Assembly (NCBI GenBank): GCA_045613585.1
Contig: JAZLBG010000107.1
Location: 1-64,000, forward strand
DNA: 64,000 nt
DNA from: Fimenecus sp045613585
GTDB lineage: Bacteria > Bacillota > Clostridia > Oscillospirales > Acutalibacteraceae
Direction: 5' to 3'
Shown here: positions 27,011 through 34,474 of the stretch, in pieces
How positions within the stretch are numbered: position 1 is the first letter of the stretch
Layout of the letters: every line of letters starts with the position of its first letter
Translations under genes and position numbers: made by a program
The notes under the pieces: model-generated
The model's input: the letters and a program-made list of their open reading frames with translations, nothing else
Told to the model about the DNA's origin: nothing
Database searches by the model: none

Positions 27011-27766
27011 ATGAACAAAAAACTCAAAATTCTGATTTCAATTATATTGGTAGTTATACTTATATCAGGAGGTTATGTAGGCAATATGTTTGGTGTGTTC
27101 AATCGTGGCAACTATGGTGAGTATTCTCTCAAAAATACCGATACTGTAGAGAATAGCCCAATCAATGGTAAAACCGTCATATTCCTTGGTAGCTCCGTCA
27201 CTTATGGCTATGGCTCAATGGGTGTGAGCTTTGCAGATTATCTCGAAAAAACTGACGGAATCCACGCTGTAAAAGAGGCTGTGTCAGGTACAACTCTTGT
27301 TGATGTGAAAGACAATTCTTATGTGTCCCGAATGAAGACAATCGGCAAAGAAATCAAAGCCGATGCAGTTGTATGCCAACTTTCAACCAACGATGCAACC
27401 AAAGAAATGCCATTTGGAGAAATCAGCGACAGCTACGATATAAACGATTTCGATACCCAGACCATCGCAGGTGCGATTGAGTACATAATCGCATACGCGA
27501 AAGATACTTGGAATTGCCCCGTGGTGTTCTATACCCAAGCCAAATACGATAGCGACCACTACGCAAAAATGGTAGATTTGCTCCTCGAAATCCAAGACAA
27601 ATGGCAAATCACAATAATAGACTTCTGGAACAATGAAGAAATAAATAGCATCACTGACACCCAACGCAAACTCTACCTCATCGACCACATCCACCCAACC
27701 AAAGCAGGGTATCGCGACTGGTGGCTCCCCACATTCCAACAAACCTTCTATGAAGCAATTGAATAA
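27011..27766 (+). CDS. membrane-anchored SGNH/GDSL-type hydrolase
   Basis: Extracellular esterase or lipase-like hydrolase, 251 residues, held by an N-terminal hydrophobic segment (ILISIILVVILISGGYVG, ~6-25). SGNH blocks: FLGSSVTYGYG (nucleophile Ser near 62), GTT near 96 (the glycine block), LSTND near 120 (Asn block), and DHIHPTKAGY near 235 (Asp-His pair). Likely deacetylates cell-wall or environmental glycans. The gene is markedly richer in C and G at third positions than its element neighbours and is preceded by a chromosomal-style repeat, so it may be a later or separate acquisition. A terminator follows. Confidence 0.85.
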   Translation: MNKKLKILISIILVVILISGGYVGNMFGVFNRGNYGEYSLKNTDTVENSPINGKTVIFLGSSVTYGYGSMGVSFADYLEKTDGIHAVKEAVSGTTLVDVKDNSYVSRMKTIGKEIKADAVVCQLSTNDATKEMPFGEISDSYDINDFDTQTIAGAIEYIIAYAKDTWNCPVVFYTQAKYDSDHYAKMVDLLLEIQDKWQITIIDFWNNEEINSITDTQRKLYLIDHIHPTKAGYRDWWLPTFQQTFYEAIE

Positions 27767-27776
27767 ATTGATAAAT

Positions 27777-27810
27777 AAAACACCTGTGAGATGAACATCA
27801 CCGGTGTTTT
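27777..27810. terminator. terminator between SGNH and HEPN genes
   Basis: AAAACACC (27777-27784) against GGTGTTTT (27803-27810) with an A/T tail; the two flanking genes converge here. Confidence 0.65.
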
Positions 27811-27824
27811 ATGTTGCTTCAAAT

Positions 27825-29300
27825 TTAATTTTTTTCAGTATTTTCAGAATCTATAGAATAATCATTTTCTATAACATCTTGAATATAATTAGCAGCAAGT
27901 GAATTTAATTTTGGATAGTCTAATTTGGGAATATCATATTTTAACATAATACTTTGTGAGAAGTTAGGATAAGATAGTTTTTTGTTTATAAAATCTAAGT
28001 GGCTTTGAACTGTATTAATATATGAAGTGTGCTCTTTTACTAAAGATGTTGCTAAATTCATTTTTTCAAATAATTCTTGCTTTTTTCTTGAATTTTCTAC
28101 AATCGTCGCATTTGTTGCCACATTTCCTAATGCGTATATTGCTGTACTCTTTTTAATTGTTTGAGAAAGTGCAGTAAGCGCAGGAGATATTATGGTGGCT
28201 GCTTTTTGTGCCATTTCAGCAATCGATTTTGAAAAATCGGCAAAGCCAGCCAAAACACCCTTGACTGCTTCGGATAAAGCTTTTGCGTTTTTTTCTGCGA
28301 AATCTTTTTCTTCGGTAATTTTAATAGCCTTGATAATGGCTGAATTCAAATGATTGACAAGTTTGTTGCATTCATTATATTCTGATTTATAAAAAAATTT
28401 AAAGTGAGCAACACTGTTTCTATACAAACGAATTTGTTCAATTAAATCTTTTATATTGGGAATATCTATTTTATTACTAAAAAATCGTTCCCAATCGCTT
28501 TTTGGAATGAATTTTGAAAAAGCCGTTCTTAACTTTTCATCAGATAATTCGGAAAGGTCTTTATGTTCACTTAAAAACTTACTCTTATCATTTTCATCAG
28601 CACTTGTCCAGTTTGAAGTAAAAAGGAGTTTTTGAATATCGTTATATTCAAAAGAATAAAAGAATCTTTGCAATCGCTCAATTTCTTCTGCTTCTTTTTT
28701 TGTATTTGCATTATAATAAGTTTTTATATTATCTTTTTCCTCTTTGTTACTATCAATATTTATAACACCCTTAATTTTACCTTGCAATTCAGAATCAATT
28801 GTAATTTTATAATAGTCTCTTCCAAAATTTACAATATAGATATTGAAAAGTAGTTTTCTTAAATTTCTTTCTAATGTATTAAGTTTCGGGTAAATCTTAT
28901 TGCAATAGTATTCCGATATAGCATCGTAGGAGATAATATCAATATATCTTTCACGAACACCAGAGTTAAGGAGCGTATATTGGATATATTCTAAGCATTT
29001 AATAAGTTGGGCTTTAGTTTTCCCATTAACTATAATATCTAGATATTTAGTATCAATAACTTCAGTTATTATAAATTCAACTTTACATACAATATTGCTT
29101 TGATATATATCAGCAGTATACTTTTTCTTATAAAAATTGTTATTGGTATTTGCTTTAACAATGGTAGGGAACGATGCTTTAATATAACTATATAGATTTT
29201 TCCCGGTAGGCAAGACAATTGTTCCGTTAGCTGGATTGTTATTTGTCTCTTCTTTCCTATATGGATTTTTTAAGAATATGTAACTACTCTGTAATTTCAA
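27825..29300 (-). CDS. HEPN-domain protein, candidate abortive-infection RNase
   Basis: 491 residues with a HEPN domain at about 135-320: the opening helix NTLERNLRKLLFN and the catalytic RX4H motif R294-N295-x3-H299 in RLYRNSVAHFKFF. HEPN proteins of this type are metal-independent RNases common in defence and toxin systems. Residues 1-130 are beta-rich with no known fold; 320-440 are Ala-rich helical or coiled coil (ALSEAVKGVLAGFADF). Starts with TTG at 29298-29300, eight bases after AAGGAG; no better ATG exists. Copy E of the bipartite motif is 44 bases upstream. It has no obvious antitoxin next to it. Confidence 0.75.
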   Translation of the reverse strand: MKLQSSYIFLKNPYRKEETNNNPANGTIVLPTGKNLYSYIKASFPTIVKANTNNNFYKKKYTADIYQSNIVCKVEFIITEVIDTKYLDIIVNGKTKAQLIKCLEYIQYTLLNSGVRERYIDIISYDAISEYYCNKIYPKLNTLERNLRKLLFNIYIVNFGRDYYKITIDSELQGKIKGVINIDSNKEEKDNIKTYYNANTKKEAEEIERLQRFFYSFEYNDIQKLLFTSNWTSADENDKSKFLSEHKDLSELSDEKLRTAFSKFIPKSDWERFFSNKIDIPNIKDLIEQIRLYRNSVAHFKFFYKSEYNECNKLVNHLNSAIIKAIKITEEKDFAEKNAKALSEAVKGVLAGFADFSKSIAEMAQKAATIISPALTALSQTIKKSTAIYALGNVATNATIVENSRKKQELFEKMNLATSLVKEHTSYINTVQSHLDFINKKLSYPNFSQSIMLKYDIPKLDYPKLNSLAANYIQDVIENDYSIDSENTEKN

Positions 29301-29337
29301 TTTCTAATCTCCTTAAATTAAATAATTGTTCATAATA

Positions 29338-29371
29338 TTAATCGTTGTTTGAGTAGGTTTTGTGGCAAAAT
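29338..29371 (-). promoter_or_regulatory. conserved bipartite motif, copy E
   Basis: Minus strand ATTTTGCCACAAA (29359-29371), 14 bases, CGATTAA (29338-29344). Two mismatches in the first box; the spacing is exact. Confidence 0.62.
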
Positions 29372-29376
29372 CAAAA

Positions 29377-29907
29377 TTACAATCTATTTTCGTAAGCATC
29401 ACAAATCTCTTCAATTGAATCTACAGTGTGACCGCAATTTCTACGATATGCTATATGTAATCTTGTAGCTTGGATAGCTTTCTTTAATCCGTTGCTACCA
29501 TATTCGTCAAAAATTGTATCATAATACTTTTTCATTGCTTTAGCACTTATTGCACGTTTATAAATTGTACCTTCTAACATTCCTTGTACAGCATACAAAT
29601 ACATTACCGCAGAGTTTCTGTTCATTCCTGTGGAATCGGCAATGTCATCAGCCAATTCCTGAACGCTTTCACCACAAACAACTTGCTTTCCGGATTTGTA
29701 GCAAATATCAATCATTTCATCTGTCATTTTTTTGTAAGGAACTGTTGGTTCCGTTTGTGTGTTGTAGCTATCTTCTTCATTACTTGTTTCATCATTGTAA
29801 GTTTGAATGTTGATAGTGCGAATTTGAGCTTGTTTCAACTCTGCTACTTCATCTTCTAATTTTTTGATTCGGGATAAGAGTTCTAAAATAATGGTTTCGT
29901 ACTGCAT
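29377..29907 (-). CDS. coiled-coil protein of unknown function with own operator cluster
   Basis: 176 residues, not recognised by name. An N-terminal coiled coil (LELLSRIKKLEDEVAELKQ, 8-27), an acidic linker, then a helical domain from about 60 to 176 ending SNGLKKAIQATRLHIAYRRN. The C-terminal helices look nucleic-acid- or protein-binding. AAAGGATG precedes the ATG. A consensus promoter with palindromic sites on both sides lies upstream, so it is regulated separately from the HEPN gene behind it. It could be a regulator of the neighbouring defence genes; this is inference. Confidence 0.65.
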   Translation of the reverse strand: MQYETIILELLSRIKKLEDEVAELKQAQIRTINIQTYNDETSNEEDSYNTQTEPTVPYKKMTDEMIDICYKSGKQVVCGESVQELADDIADSTGMNRNSAVMYLYAVQGMLEGTIYKRAISAKAMKKYYDTIFDEYGSNGLKKAIQATRLHIAYRRNCGHTVDSIEEICDAYENRL

Positions 29908-29940
29908 AATTTACATCCTTTCTAAATACACTTTTTTGAT

Positions 29941-30036
29941 TAGAAATATTTCTATTTCATCTGTCAATGCTTATTATATACAATTCTACAATGAAAGTCA
30001 ATAGAAAATTATAAAAACGTTATAGAAAAATTTCTA
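29941..30036 (-). promoter_or_regulatory. promoter flanked by TAGAAA-type palindromes
   Basis: Minus-strand promoter: TTGACT (29996-30001), 17 bases, TATAAT (29973-29978). Palindromes TAGAAATATTTCTA (29941-29954, downstream of the start) and TAGAAAAATTTCTA (30023-30036, upstream) bracket it; half-sites occur at 30002 and 30042. Confidence 0.7.
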
Positions 30037-30137
30037 ATGAATTTCTATAAGACATAATTGAAAAACGTTTAATCAATCGATAGTGAAAAAATCAAAAGTA
30101 ATGTCCATTAAAATGTACTTATTGATACTCTCATTCA

Positions 30138-30166
30138 TTGACACAATGTACCCATAGTGTTAAAAT
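30138..30166 (+). promoter_or_regulatory. sigma-A promoter of the macro-domain operon
   Basis: TTGACA (30138-30143), 17 bases, TAAAAT (30161-30166), 30 bases before the start codon. Confidence 0.78.
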
Positions 30167-30195
30167 TTAGTTAGTACAATTATAGGAGGGGCGTT

Positions 30196-31275
30196 ATGCC
30201 ACTTAAGATTATTCGACAAGACATAACCAAAATTGAATGTGATGCTATTGTAAATCCGTCCAACCGTCATTTGTACCCAGGTGGGGGAGCAGACCTTTCA
30301 ATTCACGAGGCAGCGGGTCCCGAGTTGCTCGCATATTGTGAAAAACTTGGTGGATGTGAGGTTGGCAAGGCTAAAATCACACCTGCATTCAAATTACCTT
30401 GCAAGTATGTTATCCATACTGCAGGGCCTAATTGGCATCGCCTTGAAAATGCCGAAGAAGTGCTTGCATCTTGCTATAAAGAGTGCTTGAATCTTGCCAA
30501 AGAGAACAATTGTGAAACTGTTGCATTTCCATTGATTGCATCAGGTGCTTACGGATTCCCTAAGCAGTCCGTATTAAAGATTGCAACAAGCGTAATCAGT
30601 GATTTCTTGTTCGAGAATGAAATGCTCGTGTATCTTGTGGTTTTCGATAAGAATGCTTTTGAAATCAGTGAAAAGCTGTTTTGTGATGTTGCATCATATA
30701 TCGACGATAACTATGTTGAGCAGAATGCCGAGCATCAGATTGTAGAGGGTAGATATAGCAATTATCCTATGCAGTCATTACGCAGAGAAGAACTCGAAGA
30801 GCGTCGTGAAAGAGTCCTTGAAGAACGAGCAGCAAAGCAAATGATTTGCGAATGCGAGTCAGTTTGTCTTAATATGGAAGAACAGGATGAATTCATTAAA
30901 TCTGACGATATTGACGATTGGCTCAAACGAATGGACAAGGGCTTTGCGGATACACTTTTCTACTATATCGATAAGAAAGAGATTACAGATGTTGAGGCAT
31001 ACAAACGCTCAAATGTAAGCAAAAAGACCTTCTCAAAAATCAAGTGTAATCCTGATTACAAGCCAAGCAAATTGACTGCAGTGTCCTTCGCAATCGGGCT
31101 CAAGCTCAACCTTGACGAAACAAATCACTTACTCAAAACAGCAGGATTTGCCCTTTCAGAATGTAGCAGATTCGATGTAATCATCCAGTATTTCATCGAA
31201 ACAGGGGAATACAAAAACATCTTTGATGTAAACGCAGTATTATACAAATTCGACCAACAGTTGTTAGGGGTGTAG
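30196..31275 (+). CDS. macro-domain protein with C-terminal helical domain
   Basis: ADP-ribose-binding or -hydrolysing macro domain at about 1-165: IVNPSNRHLYPGGGADLSIHEAAG (adenine and distal-ribose loop), IHTAGPNW, and the diphosphate loop PLIASGAYGFP. Residues 165-235 are charged helix (RREELEERRERVLEERA). The last ~115 residues (ADTLFYYIDKKEITDVEAYK, FAIGLKLNLDETNHLLKTAG) form an HTH-like helical domain often appended to macro domains in Firmicutes. It may reverse ADP-ribosylation or sense ADP-ribose signals. Heads a rightward group with two nuclease-like proteins and a vWA protein. Confidence 0.85.
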   Translation: MPLKIIRQDITKIECDAIVNPSNRHLYPGGGADLSIHEAAGPELLAYCEKLGGCEVGKAKITPAFKLPCKYVIHTAGPNWHRLENAEEVLASCYKECLNLAKENNCETVAFPLIASGAYGFPKQSVLKIATSVISDFLFENEMLVYLVVFDKNAFEISEKLFCDVASYIDDNYVEQNAEHQIVEGRYSNYPMQSLRREELEERRERVLEERAAKQMICECESVCLNMEEQDEFIKSDDIDDWLKRMDKGFADTLFYYIDKKEITDVEAYKRSNVSKKTFSKIKCNPDYKPSKLTAVSFAIGLKLNLDETNHLLKTAGFALSECSRFDVIIQYFIETGEYKNIFDVNAVLYKFDQQLLGV

Positions 31276-31285
31276 GAGGATATTT

Positions 31286-31753
31286 ATGGAAAAAATATAT
31301 AATATTGGTATTGGTAATAGTGGTGAATATTTTGTAGCTGCAGAGCTTGAACGCAGAGGCTTTACAGCAGCAGTTCCTATGTCTAATACAAAAGATTTTG
31401 ATATATTAGCTATAAGCCGAGAAACAAATAGACAAGTGGCTTTACAAGTTAAAACAAGTCGTGGAAAATTTAAATCTTGGATTTTAGGCAAGAAAAATGA
31501 AACTCTTGAAGATGACAACATTTATTATGTTTTGATTGCATTGAACGAACTTGATACACCTGATTATTATATTATTGAAAGTAAGTATATTGCAGAAAGT
31601 CTTTCAAAGGGATACCAATTGTGGCTTAACGAAGAAGGGAAAAATCACAAAGACACATCTATGAGAAAATTCACTTTTGATGTTCAAGGCGTAGATAATA
31701 TTAGGGGATTAAAATCAGAAGATTTCAAATCTAAATGGGATAAGTTGAAATAA
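31286..31753 (+). CDS. PD-(D/E)XK-like nuclease domain protein (1)
   Basis: 155 residues with a restriction-endonuclease-like core: GNSGEYFVAAELERRG (E14), then TKDFDILAI (acidic residue after the first strand) and QVALQVKTSRG, where QxK takes the place of ExK, as is common in this clan. AGGAGG precedes the ATG and the gene starts ten bases after the macro gene, so they are coupled. The target (DNA or RNA) and activity are not known. Confidence 0.68.
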   Translation: MEKIYNIGIGNSGEYFVAAELERRGFTAAVPMSNTKDFDILAISRETNRQVALQVKTSRGKFKSWILGKKNETLEDDNIYYVLIALNELDTPDYYIIESKYIAESLSKGYQLWLNEEGKNHKDTSMRKFTFDVQGVDNIRGLKSEDFKSKWDKLK

Positions 31754-31814
31754 AAGTTTTTCATAAAAAGTAGGGGACGATGCCCACATCGTTCCGTAAA
31801 AAAGGAGAATTAGT

Positions 31815-32312
31815 ATGAGCATTTCTTTTAGACATTCTGCTGGGTTTGGCAAAAGAATGGAATATAAATTGATTGGCGATATGCTGATGGAAGGTTTGGA
31901 TTGCTATACACCACTAGTAGATGACCACGGTGTAGATTGTGTAGTAAAAAGAAACGATGGTACATTTATAGAAATACAAATAAAAGCAAGGTCTAAAGAT
32001 GTCACCGAAGGCGATGCTGCATTATTTTCTGCAATAGACCATCAATTAACTGAAAATTTTTATTTTGTTTTTTATTCCGAACGATTAGATATGATGTGGA
32101 TACTGTCTTCTGAGGAGTTTTTAGCAGAGTGTGTTACAAACAAGAATGGTAAGAATGTAGGTAAACACAGCATTTGGTTTAATGGTAATAGAAAGAATCC
32201 TAAAACAGGAGTTAAGGAAGAATACTGTAAGCCACAGTTCAAAAAATATATATGCAAAGATTTTAGTAGATTTGTAAAAAAAAGTCTCCCACCAAGAGAC
32301 CATTTTAAGTAA
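31815..32312 (+). CDS. PD-(D/E)XK-like nuclease domain protein (2)
   Basis: 165 residues with a second, different restriction-like core: GKRMEYKLIGDMLMEG (E near 16), DDHGVDCVVKRNDG (metal Asp) and FIEIQIKARSK (ExQxK-type). Resembles DUF4365-like mobile-element proteins. AAAAAGGAG precedes the ATG. Two distinct single-domain nuclease-like proteins side by side, behind a macro protein, is unusual. A strong terminator follows. Confidence 0.65.
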   Translation: MSISFRHSAGFGKRMEYKLIGDMLMEGLDCYTPLVDDHGVDCVVKRNDGTFIEIQIKARSKDVTEGDAALFSAIDHQLTENFYFVFYSERLDMMWILSSEEFLAECVTNKNGKNVGKHSIWFNGNRKNPKTGVKEEYCKPQFKKYICKDFSRFVKKSLPPRDHFK

Positions 32313-32324
32313 ATAACTCGTTAT

Positions 32325-32378
32325 AATGTGATTGTAAGGTCAAGGAAAACCTTGAAGAATACAATCACATTATTTTTT
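32325..32378 (+). terminator. long terminator before the vWA gene
   Basis: Perfect 12-bp stem AATGTGATTGTA (32325-32336) and TACAATCACATT (32360-32371), with an inner CAAGG-AAAA-CCTTG hairpin and seven T. It precedes the vWA ribosome site directly, so that gene is either attenuated or read from another promoter. Confidence 0.85.
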
Positions 32379-32392
32379 TGGAGGAATTTACA

Positions 32393-33043
32393 ATGAAGAA
32401 AAATTTAACAGAACTCGTATTTATCTTAGACCGTAGTGGCTCTATGTCAGGTCTTGAAAGAGACACAATCGGTGGATTTAATTCGATGATTGAGAAACAA
32501 AGAAAACAAGAGGGCGAATGCATTGTTTCAACTGTCCTTTTTGATGATGAATGTCAGGTAATCCACGATAGAGTTAGCATTGAAAACATCAAGCCAATGA
32601 CAGAAGATGATTATTATGTGCAGGGTTGCACAGCGCTTATTGATGCTATCGGCGGAGCAATCCACCATATCGGAAATGTGCATAAATATGCTCGTCCTGA
32701 AGATGTGCCAGAAAATACAGTTTTCATCATCACAACTGATGGTCAGGAGAATTCAAGCCATCGTTATTCATCAAGCAGAGTTAAACATATGATTGAACGC
32801 CAAAAAGCAAAATTTGGATGGGAATTCTTGTTCATCGGTGCGAATATTGATGCAGTCGAAACAGCAAAACGATATGGTATCGAGCAAGACCGAGCAGTTA
32901 ATTACCACGCCGATGCACAAGGCACAAGCATCGTCTTTGAATCAGTGTCAAAAGCAGTGTGCAATGTCCGTGCAAATAAATGTATGGCAGAAAACTGGTC
33001 TGAAGACATCGACAACGACTTCAAAAATCGTGGGAAGAAATAA
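32393..33043 (+). CDS. vWA-domain protein (TerY-like)
   Basis: 216 residues forming one von Willebrand factor A domain with an intact metal-adhesion site: DRSGSMSG near residue 14, a Thr near 85 (QGCTALIDA), and TTDGQEN near 112. TerY-type vWA proteins bind partner proteins and often travel with macro-domain, kinase and phosphatase genes in stress or defence modules. GGAGG and ATG at 32393 set the start. No signal peptide, so it is cytosolic. The close macro-domain gene supports a functional pairing, though a terminator lies between. Confidence 0.82.
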   Translation: MKKNLTELVFILDRSGSMSGLERDTIGGFNSMIEKQRKQEGECIVSTVLFDDECQVIHDRVSIENIKPMTEDDYYVQGCTALIDAIGGAIHHIGNVHKYARPEDVPENTVFIITTDGQENSSHRYSSSRVKHMIERQKAKFGWEFLFIGANIDAVETAKRYGIEQDRAVNYHADAQGTSIVFESVSKAVCNVRANKCMAENWSEDIDNDFKNRGKK

Positions 33044-33154
33044 AACAAAAATTCTTGGAGCAATCCAATGATTTTACTATTGTTGTTCTATATATTCTTG
33101 TATGTGTTTGCTTTTATAGGTTCTATTTGGCAAAATCTGGGTGTTATATATCAG

Positions 33155-33188
33155 TTTTTGTCACAAATTATCATTAAATTTCGATATA
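33155..33188 (+). promoter_or_regulatory. conserved bipartite motif, copy C (dGTPase-RT operon)
   Basis: TTTTTGTCACAAA (33155-33167), 14 bases, CGATATA (33182-33188), followed by GTATTTAATAGG. The C of CGAT is 45 bases before the start codon. Copies A and C agree over most of 46 bases. Confidence 0.75.
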
Positions 33189-33226
33189 GTATTTAATAGG
33201 AAAGTAAAAAGATGGAGGAACTTATT

Positions 33227-34462
33227 ATGGCAAAACCAAAATTTTCAAGTTGTGCGGCTACAAGTAAAAATCCGAATTGGGAAAAATTAATAGAAAGACC
33301 TGGGGAACTGTATTCACGAGAAGATGAAATACGTAGTCCTTTTGCAAGAGATTATACACGAATTCTCCATTGTATGGCATATAGACGACTCAAGCATAAA
33401 ACTCAAGTATTCTTCAACATTGACAATGACCACATTTGCACACGAATGGAACATGTTAGTCATGTGGAATCAGTAAGTACAACAATAGCAAAGTATTTAG
33501 GATTAAATGAAGAATTGACCAAAGCAATTGCGATGGGACACGATTTGGGCCATGCTCCTTTTGGTCATGAAGGAGAAAGAATATTAAGAAACCTTTCTAA
33601 AAAGCATTTAAATACAGATTTTTGGCACGAGCAAAACGGGTTGCATTTTGTTGATGAAATAGAGCTGCTTGAAGATAACTATAAACACTATAAAAATCTT
33701 AATTTAACTTATGCGGTAAGAGATGGAATAATTTCACATTGCGGAGAGATTGACCAAAACGGTATCATTCCTAGAGAAATTTCAATTGATATAAATGCTT
33801 TCGATGAAGCTGGTAAATATCAGGCGGTTACTTGGGAAGGTTGCATAGTAAAACTTGCAGATAAAATTGCATATGTTGGTAGAGATATTGAAGATGCAAT
33901 TAATTTGGGACTTCTAGACCAACCTGCTAAAAACAAATTACTTAAAATGGCTCAGGCAAACGATGAAAGTGTAATGAATACAACTGTAATAATGCATAAT
34001 ATGATTATTGATATTTGCAAAAATAGTTCTCCTGATAAAGGTATTTGTATGAGCCAAGAGTTTAATGAGCAATTAAATGAAATAAAAATGTTTAATTATG
34101 AATATATTTATGGCCATGAAAGATTAGAACCATTTAAAAAATATTCAGAGTTGATTATCACTCAAATATTTAATTCATTATTATGCCTTTATGATAAAAA
34201 ACATACTTGGGGAAAACTTAGCGAAAGAAAGAAATATACACCAATTTTGATTGATTCATTTGAAAAATGGTTAGCACGCTATTGCGAATCAGATATTGTT
34301 CCATCAGGAGAGTTACAAGAACTTTCTTTGAATTGTGAAAATATAAAAATTTACAAAAAACTTGGAAGTAAAAAGTTGTATGTTCAAGCAATTATTGATT
34401 ATATTTCGGGAATGACAGATAGATTTGCTATTAAAGTATTTAATGAGTTACTAGAGTATTAA
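33227..34462 (+). CDS. dGTPase-like HD-domain dNTP triphosphohydrolase (copy 2), RT partner
   Basis: 411 residues, the regular length of deoxyguanosinetriphosphate triphosphohydrolase-like proteins. RSPFARDYTRILHCMAYRRL (36-55) is the dGTPase N-terminal signature; H76/H79 in TRMEHVSHVE, H105-D106 in MGHDLGHAPFGHEGE, and the last metal Asp in KLADKIAYVGRDIEDA near 212. Start set at 33227 by GGAGG. It is followed after 12 bases by the RT gene, with the ribosome site of the RT right after its stop, so the two are made together. It is only distantly similar to copy 1. Confidence 0.88.
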   Translation: MAKPKFSSCAATSKNPNWEKLIERPGELYSREDEIRSPFARDYTRILHCMAYRRLKHKTQVFFNIDNDHICTRMEHVSHVESVSTTIAKYLGLNEELTKAIAMGHDLGHAPFGHEGERILRNLSKKHLNTDFWHEQNGLHFVDEIELLEDNYKHYKNLNLTYAVRDGIISHCGEIDQNGIIPREISIDINAFDEAGKYQAVTWEGCIVKLADKIAYVGRDIEDAINLGLLDQPAKNKLLKMAQANDESVMNTTVIMHNMIIDICKNSSPDKGICMSQEFNEQLNEIKMFNYEYIYGHERLEPFKKYSELIITQIFNSLLCLYDKKHTWGKLSERKKYTPILIDSFEKWLARYCESDIVPSGELQELSLNCENIKIYKKLGSKKLYVQAIIDYISGMTDRFAIKVFNELLEY

Positions 34463-34474
34463 TGGAGAGTTGAT

